From assembly GCF_001939735.1 (NCBI RefSeq), contig NZ_MJIL01000039.1, positions 1 through 36,201 of the forward strand: 36,201 bases of DNA, given 5' to 3'. Source of the stretch: Photobacterium proteolyticum (GTDB lineage: Bacteria; Pseudomonadota; Gammaproteobacteria; Enterobacterales; Vibrionaceae). The notes below the pieces were generated by a model. The model made no database searches. It was not told where the DNA came from and saw only the letters and a program-made list of their open reading frames with translations. Each line of letters opens with the position of its first letter. Positions within the stretch are counted from its first letter, which is position 1. Positions 24,804-31,649 of this stretch are shown here, piece after piece. A program made the position numbers and the translations under genes.

Positions 24804-25607
24804 ATGTTTTCAGATACCACTTTATTAGAGCAGCATTTTTGTCAATTTGAGCGGGCATTGGCACAGGTAGAAAATCGGCTGCTTGAGCAGATGCTACCCG
24901 CACAGTTTGCTCAGATGGTTCGTTGGCAGCAGGCATTGAAACTGGCTGTCAGTCATATTCTCGATCAAGAAATAGCGAATAATACCAACGATAAAGGAAG
25001 GCTGAATTATGAATTTCGATACCATCAACCAGGGGCTCGGCAAGATAATGGAAGCCAAGGATACCGAGCTGACTCGCTTCTCGACCGAGATGGATCCGGG
25101 CAAGCCGGAAGATTTGATGAAATTTCAAAAGATGGTCAGCGAGTGGTCAATGGTGATGGGGCTGCAAAGTGCGACGATAAAATCAGTACGCGATGCGCTG
25201 CAGGGCATTATTCAAAAGATGTAGTACAGGGCTTGGCAAATCTTGCGTTGCTTTTTGGCGGTCAGGCTCGACTCAAGGATGCCGAGACTTTGCTGGCACC
25301 GATACTGGAAAACCATGGTGATGATAGCGAATTGTCTCCGTCAGACAGCGAACAAAGGCGGTACCAGCGCAAGGTTGCCACCATCATTCAGGCAATGTGC
25401 CTGTGTGAAGTCAATGAGATACATCAGGCTCAGGCGGTATTGAAAAAAGAAGGCGGTCCGGAAAATCAGGTGCTCATTGCAATGATCCACCTGTTAGAAG
25501 GTGAACGCTATTTGGCTGGTGAAGTCCTGGGAAGAACAATATTGCCGATGGCAGATGCATTAATTCCCGTTAGCGAGCAATTGATCAAGGAGCTGAACCA
25601 TGGTTGA
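24804..25607 (+). CDS. continuous SctE-SctG needle co-chaperone frame (fusion or frameshift)
   Basis: This one open frame of 267 codons holds two parts. Residues 1 to about 69 look like SctE/SsaE, a short helical needle co-chaperone (LLEQHFCQFERALAQVENRL, MVRWQQALKLAVSHILDQEI). Residues about 141-267 look like SctG/SsaH, a TPR-like co-chaperone (VVQGLANLALLFGGQARLKD, AQAVLKKEGGPENQVLIAMI). SctE and SctG of Yersinia form one complex around the needle subunit. The 70-odd residues between are encoded in another frame of the complete sctF gene and are Gly-, Asp-, Arg- and Ser-rich, linker-like. No stop ends the SctE part, while both other frames have one exactly there (TGA at 25003 or 25010). The SctG part has no ATG or GTG near its start; the best is TTG 25233 with a poor ribosome site. 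Either a true fusion or an error or mutation near 24990-25005. Confidence 0.6.
   Translation: MFSDTTLLEQHFCQFERALAQVENRLLEQMLPAQFAQMVRWQQALKLAVSHILDQEIANNTNDKGRLNYEFRYHQPGARQDNGSQGYRADSLLDRDGSGQAGRFDEISKDGQRVVNGDGAAKCDDKISTRCAAGHYSKDVVQGLANLALLFGGQARLKDAETLLAPILENHGDDSELSPSDSEQRRYQRKVATIIQAMCLCEVNEIHQAQAVLKKEGGPENQVLIAMIHLLEGERYLAGEVLGRTILPMADALIPVSEQLIKELNHG
25009..25224 (+). CDS. sctF: T3SS needle filament protein SctF (SsaG/EscF type)
   Basis: The 71-residue protein is identical in length to SsaG. It has the helical-hairpin layout of needle subunits: a polar first helix (INQGLGKIMEAKDTELTRFS), a Pro-containing turn (MDPGKPEDLM) and a second helix ending TIKSVRDALQGIIQKM, which matches the conserved C-terminal needle signature (I-K-x-x-x-D-x-L-x-G-I-I-x-K-hydrophobic). 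GGAAGG stands 8 bp before the ATG. Subunits polymerise into the extracellular needle and are kept soluble by SctE and SctG before export. Remarkably, the gene lies wholly inside the SctE-SctG frame, read in the +1 frame relative to it. Confidence 0.93.
   Translation: MNFDTINQGLGKIMEAKDTELTRFSTEMDPGKPEDLMKFQKMVSEWSMVMGLQSATIKSVRDALQGIIQKM
25233..25607 (+). other. sctG: SctG-like (SsaH/YscG) part of the 24804 frame, possible separate gene
   Basis: If the fused frame is not real, the SctG-like protein would start just after the sctF stop (25224). The only nearby in-frame starts are TTG 25233 and TTG 25248, giving 124 or 119 residues, close to the 115 of YscG. The GTG at 25143 would begin inside sctF. 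Its 3' end overlaps the sctI start by 8 bp. The absence of a normal start is part of the argument for the fusion. Confidence 0.5.
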
Positions 25608-25935
25608 TCCCGTCGCCCCGCTGCAATCATCATTTGTGTTACCGCAACAAAGTGTTTCCAGTGTGAACCTGGAGCAACTGTTTACCCAACAGCTTGAGCA
25701 AAGCACCCAGCCGATGGGCGATGCCATGGTTGAGGGAATTCAGACAATTCGCAACGATTTGGATGTTCAGGCCGACCAGATCCAGAGCCGCCTGAACGAT
25801 AACCCGGAAATGTCTCTGCACGATTTGATTCAGGTCCAGATGGACTTGTCCCGTCTGGTTTTGGTTGAGGAAACGCTGGCCCGCTCCGTCAGCAAATCGA
25901 GTCAGAACATTGATACCTTGTTAAAGAGTCAATAG
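25600..25935 (+). CDS. sctI: T3SS inner rod protein SctI (SsaI/EscI type)
   Basis: The 111-residue protein has a disordered polar N-terminus and a C-terminal helix pair characteristic of rod proteins: MSLHDLIQVQMDLSRLVLVE followed by ETLARSVSKSSQNIDTLLKS. The motif 'L-x-Q-x-x-L-x-x-x-x-x-x-x-E-x-x-x-K/R' is shared by YscI, EscI and PrgJ. It anchors the needle in the base and is an early substrate. The ATG overlaps the preceding stop, with AAGGAG 7 bp upstream. It is followed after 2 bp by sctJ, so it is tightly coupled. Confidence 0.9.
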   Translation: MVDPVAPLQSSFVLPQQSVSSVNLEQLFTQQLEQSTQPMGDAMVEGIQTIRNDLDVQADQIQSRLNDNPEMSLHDLIQVQMDLSRLVLVEETLARSVSKSSQNIDTLLKSQ

Positions 25936-25937
25936 TT

Positions 25938-26714
25938 ATGTCAGCTATTTCCTCCCTTGGTCCACGATGGCTCCGCTGGTGGCTAATTGCATTGGTTGTC
26001 TGCCTTCTTCAGGGGTGCAAAGACAACCTGTATTCCAACCTTTCCGAACAGGACGCCAATCAGATGTTGGCGCTGCTGCTTAACCATGGCGTCAATGCCG
26101 AAAAGCAGGGAGCCAGCAGCGATACCATTAGCCTGAAAGTCGAGAAGACGCAGTTTGCCTACGCAGTTGAGCTGCTAAAGCAAAATGGCTATCCGCGCCA
26201 ACAGTTTTCCACGGTAGAAGACTTGTTCCCGCAAGATGGTTTGGTGGCAACACCCACGCAGGAAAAGGCGCGTTTTGTTTATGCGCTGTCGCAGGCACTG
26301 GCTGAAACTCTCAACCAGATTGATGGGGTGATCAGTGCCAGAGTGCATTTAGTGGTGCCGGAAACCGTCAGGGGGGCAGTATTGAAGCCCTCGTCGGCGG
26401 CCGTGTTTATCAAACATGCGCAGAACACCGATGTCGGTCAGTTGATCCCGCAGATCAAAAGCCTGATCCAGAACAGTATCGAAGGGCTTAAGTACGATGA
26501 TGTACAGGTTGTAATGGTTGCCTCGCAGGTCTCGGCGCAGCTGTTAGCACCAGTAGTTGCAGAAAACCTGCAGCCATCGCCAATGGTGCTATACGGTGTG
26601 ATTGGGTTGCTTGGCACCATGATTCTGGTACTCATCGGCGTCATGATTTGGCAAAGAAAGCAGCAAAAGCGACGCGATTTGGAGGTGCTTGAGCGTGTTA
26701 CTCAGAGCCAGTGA
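25938..26714 (+). CDS. sctJ: T3SS inner-membrane ring lipoprotein SctJ (SsaJ/EscJ/YscJ)
   Basis: The 258-residue protein has a lipoprotein signal with lipobox LLQGC, lipidated Cys27. The first ring-building domain follows (NLYSNLSEQDANQMLALLLN, then VEKTQFAYAVELLKQNGYPR). The conserved linker comes next (LFPQDGLVATPTQEKARFVY, ALSQALAETLNQIDGVISAR) and the second domain VHLVVPE to DDVQVVMV. A C-terminal transmembrane helix (MVLYGVIGLLGTMILVLIGV) and a short basic cytoplasmic tail complete it. This is the full YscJ/SsaJ architecture. It forms the inner ring inside SctD. The 3' end overlaps sctK by 20 bp. Confidence 0.97.
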   Translation: MSAISSLGPRWLRWWLIALVVCLLQGCKDNLYSNLSEQDANQMLALLLNHGVNAEKQGASSDTISLKVEKTQFAYAVELLKQNGYPRQQFSTVEDLFPQDGLVATPTQEKARFVYALSQALAETLNQIDGVISARVHLVVPETVRGAVLKPSSAAVFIKHAQNTDVGQLIPQIKSLIQNSIEGLKYDDVQVVMVASQVSAQLLAPVVAENLQPSPMVLYGVIGLLGTMILVLIGVMIWQRKQQKRRDLEVLERVTQSQ

Positions 26715-27525
26715 TACAGAGCAGCAGTTGGTAGTGAAGCATTGTTTGTGTTTGCATCAAGTGATCCATCCTACCCAGACAGCGGCAGCACTTGCTGAAC
26801 TCAGATTAACGAAAGCAGAACTACCTGATAGTGAAGGCTCTGAGTCGGGTAATGCGGGATTAAATAGCAGCTATTGGTGGACAGAGGATCTATCATCACC
26901 TCAGCAAGCCTGGCTCAATCAGGGGTTGCTTGAGTACTTTGGTTTGATGCCGCTGTTTTCTGAACTGGCACAGCTGCAGTATTGGGCGCTATTACCATGG
27001 CAGGTACTTGAAGAGGTGTTGACTCTCTGGAGTGCCTGGTTTCACCTTGATGCGATTATCCGGATTATCTGTCGACATGATCTGCAAGTAATCAGAGATA
27101 ATCTGGGCAATGATTACGACTGGCTGATGGCGCATGGGCGGCTGCATCCTGCCAATCCACACCCTATAGAGTTATCGAGCCACTCTCATTCCTCGTTGTC
27201 CTGGCTCTCCAATCTTGCAAGGCGATCTCGTTCAAAATCTGCCAGGGATCCATATTCAATTACGGCATTGAATTGGCAGCAGGAAAAAGCGCAAACACGA
27301 AATTTGATAGTGGGAAAGCTAACTCAAGACTGGTCTGAAAGCTGGCGGTGGCTGTTGCAACTAAAGTTACCGGTTTGTTCGGAAAATGCATCCACGCCTT
27401 CATCCGCACTTTCATCATTGTCGATAAACACGGCAACTTCGAAAGCCCTCTCTCCCAGTTTACTGGTTTGTCTGCAAAGGAAATCCCCTGAATGGTACGA
27501 GTGGTTAAAACGGTTCCAGCCCTGA
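26695..27525 (+). CDS. sctK: T3SS sorting-platform protein SctK-like
   Basis: The protein has about 276 residues from GTG 26695, chosen because GGAGG lies 9 bp before it; a TTG at 26689 is only 3 bp from that site. It is helical and Trp-rich (LAQLQYWALLPWQVLEEVLT, WSAWFHLDAIIRIICRHDLQ). The position between sctJ and sctL is where SPI-2 and LEE systems encode their SctK. YscK-type proteins connect the C-ring pods to SctD. The C-terminal 60 residues are Ser/Thr-rich and poorly ordered, making it longer than YscK (about 210). Sequence conservation in this family is low, so the call leans on synteny. Confidence 0.75.
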   Translation: MLLRASDTEQQLVVKHCLCLHQVIHPTQTAAALAELRLTKAELPDSEGSESGNAGLNSSYWWTEDLSSPQQAWLNQGLLEYFGLMPLFSELAQLQYWALLPWQVLEEVLTLWSAWFHLDAIIRIICRHDLQVIRDNLGNDYDWLMAHGRLHPANPHPIELSSHSHSSLSWLSNLARRSRSKSARDPYSITALNWQQEKAQTRNLIVGKLTQDWSESWRWLLQLKLPVCSENASTPSSALSSLSINTATSKALSPSLLVCLQRKSPEWYEWLKRFQP

Positions 27526-28073
27526 TGTCGGCAGGATCGGGAAATAAAATTATAACGGTATCGGAACTTGAGCAGCACCAACAGGCAGAAGAAATACTGG
27601 CGACTGCGCATACGCAAGCAGAGGCGATTATTACCGAAGCGCAGTCAAAGGCTGAGGAAATGATCGAGCTGGCAAAAAAAGAAGCCGAGGCCAGACAAAC
27701 CATCGTCGTTCTTGGTCTCGAGCAGCAGCTGCGAGAACGCTGGAAAGAGACCTTGTCGGCATTGGAATCCGAGCTGGCCGGCATACTCAAAGAGGCCTTG
27801 TTGACAATGATTAGCCAATACCCGGAAGCCGATCAAGTCAGATCATTGGTCAACCTTGCTCTGAGGGAAGTGCAAGACAGCCAGAACGTGATAGTTCGGG
27901 TGCCTACTAAGCACCTCAGCGTGATGGCTCATTATTTTCCCGATATTCAGTTCGAGGGGGCCGATCATTTAGACAATGTGTGTGAAGTTGAGATTGGTGA
28001 GCAACTGTTTGTGGCATCGATGACGTATGTCATCGAACAGCTTGAGACCCGGCTTTCAACGGTATCGCAATAG
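27492..28073 (+). CDS. sctL: T3SS ATPase stator SctL (SsaK/YscL type)
   Basis: The 193-residue protein has a long Ala/Glu-rich coiled coil (HQQAEEILATAHTQAEAIIT, AQSKAEEMIELAKKEAEARQ, about residues 29-68). A FliH/V-type ATPase E-subunit-like C-terminal domain follows, with VRSLVNLALREVQDSQNVIV, RVPTKHL and CEVEIGEQLFVASMTYVIEQ. It overlaps the end of sctK by 34 bp. SctL links the ATPase SctN to the sorting platform and regulates it, but sctN is not in this window. This is the last structural gene here; the next gene, 25 bp downstream, is a chaperone. Confidence 0.9.
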   Translation: MVRVVKTVPALMSAGSGNKIITVSELEQHQQAEEILATAHTQAEAIITEAQSKAEEMIELAKKEAEARQTIVVLGLEQQLRERWKETLSALESELAGILKEALLTMISQYPEADQVRSLVNLALREVQDSQNVIVRVPTKHLSVMAHYFPDIQFEGADHLDNVCEVEIGEQLFVASMTYVIEQLETRLSTVSQ

Positions 28074-28098
28074 ATGATAACAACAAGAAGAGGTAACT

Positions 28099-28560
28099 AT
28101 GAACAAAGAAGCATGGCAAAAAGCGTTGGCCGAAGTGACGGGAAGTCCTTTGGGGTTTGATGAAAATGATGTGGCATCAATCAATCATCCATCGCTCTCG
28201 CTTACAGTCAATTTCTATTATCGCCCTGATGGCGTCGTGCTCTACAGCCAGGTAGGACGTGTAAATCATGATCAACAGTTGCGCGAGTTACTGGCTGCCA
28301 ATTGTATGTGGCAGCAGACAAACGGGGCGACCTTATCTGTGTTTGAGGGCAACCAGGTATTGCTTGCCTATCTGTTCACCGCCGAACAAGCACTGCAATG
28401 GGCACACCAGTATAACCAGTTTTTACAGGCCGCAGCGTTCTGGGCTGAAAAACTGATTTCACCAGATGAGACGGCTCTTGATGAGACAGCATCTGATGAG
28501 ACTGTATCTGCATTCGCTGATCTAACACCATCGGCAATCGCCAGCGCGAGTTTCGTTTGA
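28099..28560 (+). CDS. CesT-family type III secretion chaperone for the 926-residue effector
   Basis: The 153-residue acidic protein resembles the chaperone at 19405. It has an N-terminal helix (MNKEAWQKALAEVTGSPLGF) and beta strands SLTVNFYYRPDGVVLYSQVG. The landmark LRELLAANCMWQQTNGATLS aligns with LKQILAANYFWLGTKGFTIS of the other. A C-terminal helix and a low-complexity acidic insert (DETALDETASDETVS) lead to the hydrophobic end ASFV. AAGAGG precedes the ATG. The next gene starts 12 bp later and is the presumed client. Confidence 0.85.
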   Translation: MNKEAWQKALAEVTGSPLGFDENDVASINHPSLSLTVNFYYRPDGVVLYSQVGRVNHDQQLRELLAANCMWQQTNGATLSVFEGNQVLLAYLFTAEQALQWAHQYNQFLQAAAFWAEKLISPDETALDETASDETVSAFADLTPSAIASASFV

Positions 28561-28572
28561 TAAGGAGTTTCC

Positions 28573-31353
28573 ATGGTTAATTTCAATGCATCAGCGGTTG
28601 GACAGACGCGAGCGCTCGATCAGACGCAACATGTTCAGCAGCAATCGACATCATCATTTTCCGGAGCTATTCCACCTCCCGCAACACCATCAACGATACC
28701 GAGCCATAACATTACTCAGCCTGCCGATCGGGTGAGTCGATTGTTCTCTGAATCACAGCTCGCGCAGTTCCACCAACTCCCAGAATCCTCGCGCCATTTA
28801 TTACTCGAAACGCCTTTTCTCAAGCAGCAGCAAGAACCGCTTAGCAAACAAGCTTTTCATCAGGTGATGGCAGCAGCTGGTCAGCTAGAAACATATAAAG
28901 GCTCTGACGAGCGACTTCAGTTAACAGCTAATGCACTGTTGGGGAAAACCTATACAGCGGGTGATCAGACGGTTGTAGCCAAAGCACTGGATCATCTCAG
29001 CACCCGTGCCTTGCCGACAGAGGCAAAAGCCAATCTTGTCAAGGCGCAACAGGCGGTAAAGAATCTGGCAACCCAGGCGGACGCGAAAAGTCACAGCCAG
29101 GCCTATGAGGCGTTAAGAGATCTTGCAGCATCAATGCCGAAAAGTGATCCGCAGACGCTTTCTGTTCGCCAGCTTGCCGAGCAAGTAAGAAGCGGCGGGA
29201 TGGAACAGCTGAGAAGTGAGTTTAAGCAGAGTCTGCAACACCAGTTCCACCACTTAACCAAAGGAGGCACAGAACGTGCCGTGTCTTTAAAGTTTGATAT
29301 TGGGCCTGCGCTGGGGTTGTTTAACCTCAAGGCTGCATCTGCGACCGTCGGGTTTGGGTACGACGTCAAGGTCACTGGTAACGACGATACCCGGATCAGG
29401 GCATCACATAAAGGAAGCTTGAGTGTCAATCTGGAAGCGGGAGGCGGTGAAACCCCTGTCAAAGTTGCGCTGAGCGGCAGTCTGGGGCTAGGCAAGACAC
29501 AGGCATTTGCCAACCTGGACAGTTTCATTGATTACCATGCCAATGACATGCTTGTTATGTTGGCAGGAGAAGGAGCCGGTAAGCTAAAGCATAATTTCAA
29601 GGGCATGATCCAGGCGCGCAGGGCGGATGCTCAGATGCGTAATGTGGTTAGCCATAACCAGCAACTGACGAAGCAGCTAATTCAGCAAAACATATTGGGG
29701 CAGGGCGATAAGATTCAAGTCAAACCCCGTCAGTCAGCGACGCCGATCACAGCGGTAGGTATGAGTGTCGACGGCAGCGCCTCACTGGAGGCCGGCATTC
29801 ACGCGTTAGCCAAACTGAAAGGGGCGCTACAGGGTTCTGTTGTTCATACCACCTTTACCAAACATGCCAACTTGCTTGATACCCTGATGACTGAGCCCGA
29901 TCGCATTGAGAGTCGGCCCGGTAAGTTCTTCTCGGTATCGGTTCCCCTGAAAGATACGGCTGTGATGGATTTGTCTGATTTTCTCGGTGACCGTCAGACC
30001 AAACAAGGCGCGGAGGGAAGGCAGTGGATTCAGGATACAGAAAATGAGCTGAGGAGACTGTCGACAAAGCTAGGCGAGGAGCCGTTCGGTCAGGATTATG
30101 ACGGGGAGATGTATCAGGACAAACTAGCGGCCAAGCGCAGTGAACTGAAGGATGTTATTGTTGCTCTCAAGCTGGAATATGATTCATACCTTAATGTGGT
30201 AAATAGCTATGATGCAGCACGAAGTGGCGGGGAAAATGGTGCGATAAAACGCGATCTTGGCCATATTAAGCATGCATTTGAAGGAAGCCGGGGAGCCGAA
30301 GGGCGCGGTGAGTATTTAAGGGCGGTAATGTGTACTCATGCCAAGCTGAATCAGGCTTATATGGCAAGCTTCAGGGAAGGGGAAGTACCGCATCTCAACC
30401 CTCAGGAAGCACCATTTAGCCAGTTTTTGAAAAGTGTGGCTGATGACTTTAGGACGCCTCAGTTAAACCTCGAACAGCAAAAGCATATCGATAAGTCTCT
30501 TACGCTGACATCAGGTGCCATGAGTACTAATACTCAGTTAATGGGGACCGTTTCTACTTCGGTTCAGGTGCCCGTTTTGGGAGAGAAAACCATTGATCTT
30601 GGGGTGAAATACAACAAGATCGACGGTGATATCAACCCCGATAATGACGGTGAATATATCAATGCGTCATTGAAGCTTGATATCCCGGCAGTGAAGGACA
30701 AAAGCTCTGCGATCAAAGGGATCCTCAAAGAAGGCATTGGCCGGTTCTTGAGTGAAAATAGCCTGGAATTGAGTGAAATTGACGGCCTGGATGACTTGGC
30801 ATTGAGTGGTTCGCTGAGCGCCAGTACCCAGTTCGAAGGCAATTTTGTCAAAGGGGAGGACAACAAATACCACCTGCAGTATATCCGTGCGACAGAATCG
30901 ACGTCGTTAGGCGGAAACGCATCAGCCACGGCCGGAGCGGTTAAACTGGGGGCGGGTATCACTCATAGCAGCAATGATCACCTTGCTGAATGGATCAGTG
31001 ACAACACACTGACCTACCTGCAAACAAAGTTCAATGGCTGGCAAAACGGCCAGCAGCCTGCACTTTGGGATCAGTATGCTTCTCATCACGAAACAGGCAT
31101 CGGTAAAGCCTTCGATAAACTGACAGAGAGTGACTCGAATATTGCCAAGGAGCTGGACAAGCGAGCGGGTGATATACCAAACGGACAACATCTGAAGGAA
31201 GCGCTATTAGAAAAAGCCGGACAATGGAAGGCTGACCACAGTAAGGAAAACTTCCAGCAAGCGATGGGGGCTTTGAATGACTATTTTGAAGCGCAGTATC
31301 TGACCTATAAAAGCGAAAGTGCCGAGCGGCTGACGCCGAAATATAATGACTAG
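28573..31353 (+). CDS. large candidate type III secreted effector, unknown family
   Basis: I do not recognise a characterised effector in these 926 residues. The first 60 are Gln-, Ser-, Thr- and Pro-rich and disordered (QHVQQQSTSSFSGAIPPPAT), as expected for a T3SS signal. Residues about 50-225 are helical. About 235-345 is beta-rich with alternating Gly and hydrophobic residues (SVNLEAGGGETPVKVALSGS). About 350-640 is helical and charged. About 650-810 is again beta-rich (LALSGSLSASTQFEGNFVKG, TSLGGNASATAGAVKLGAGI), and the end is helical. The two beta-rich parts share the 'ALSGSL' phrase and may be an internal duplication or two halves of one barrel. It is preceded by AAGGAG and a CesT-like chaperone 12 bp upstream. 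No catalytic motif or transmembrane helix is obvious. Confidence 0.65.
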   Translation: MVNFNASAVGQTRALDQTQHVQQQSTSSFSGAIPPPATPSTIPSHNITQPADRVSRLFSESQLAQFHQLPESSRHLLLETPFLKQQQEPLSKQAFHQVMAAAGQLETYKGSDERLQLTANALLGKTYTAGDQTVVAKALDHLSTRALPTEAKANLVKAQQAVKNLATQADAKSHSQAYEALRDLAASMPKSDPQTLSVRQLAEQVRSGGMEQLRSEFKQSLQHQFHHLTKGGTERAVSLKFDIGPALGLFNLKAASATVGFGYDVKVTGNDDTRIRASHKGSLSVNLEAGGGETPVKVALSGSLGLGKTQAFANLDSFIDYHANDMLVMLAGEGAGKLKHNFKGMIQARRADAQMRNVVSHNQQLTKQLIQQNILGQGDKIQVKPRQSATPITAVGMSVDGSASLEAGIHALAKLKGALQGSVVHTTFTKHANLLDTLMTEPDRIESRPGKFFSVSVPLKDTAVMDLSDFLGDRQTKQGAEGRQWIQDTENELRRLSTKLGEEPFGQDYDGEMYQDKLAAKRSELKDVIVALKLEYDSYLNVVNSYDAARSGGENGAIKRDLGHIKHAFEGSRGAEGRGEYLRAVMCTHAKLNQAYMASFREGEVPHLNPQEAPFSQFLKSVADDFRTPQLNLEQQKHIDKSLTLTSGAMSTNTQLMGTVSTSVQVPVLGEKTIDLGVKYNKIDGDINPDNDGEYINASLKLDIPAVKDKSSAIKGILKEGIGRFLSENSLELSEIDGLDDLALSGSLSASTQFEGNFVKGEDNKYHLQYIRATESTSLGGNASATAGAVKLGAGITHSSNDHLAEWISDNTLTYLQTKFNGWQNGQQPALWDQYASHHETGIGKAFDKLTESDSNIAKELDKRAGDIPNGQHLKEALLEKAGQWKADHSKENFQQAMGALNDYFEAQYLTYKSESAERLTPKYND

Positions 31354-31409
31354 CTTTAGCAATAACTAGTCGTAACTGGGCATTCAATGAATTGAATTAG
31401 CCTGGAATC

Positions 31410-31441
31410 AACCTGTCAGTTTCGACTAGAGCTGACAGGTT
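31410..31441 (+). terminator. hairpin at the end of the T3SS block
   Basis: AACCTGTCAG (31410-31419) and CTGACAGGTT (31432-31441) form a perfect 10-bp stem with a 12-base loop, 57 bp after the effector stop. No T tract follows, so termination is probable but not certain. The remainder of 31442-31649 shows no gene. Confidence 0.55.
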
Positions 31442-31649
31442 GTGCTGACTTGTTGGCGACCCCAAGCAATTCAGCACTATTTGGGTGCAATAAATCCCGT
31501 CAGAATTTACCCTACATTTCCTAATGCCAGCCCAGAACCGAACCGGGCTGGGTACACTGTAACGAGTGTCGCCTATCCGAAAGTTGTGCTTTGAGTTTGA
31601 TTATGATTATGAAAAGTCGTTATTTGCATCATTAATCGATGATTCCTCT

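Noticed and set aside
27260..27790. 176-codon minus-strand frame
   Set aside because: Antisense to sctK and sctL; Ser/Ala/Cys-rich composition mirrors the coiled coil of sctL.
28573..31353. Assignment of the large effector to the AvrE family
   Set aside because: Only the size and beta-rich character are suggestive; no WxxxE or other AvrE sequence motif was found.
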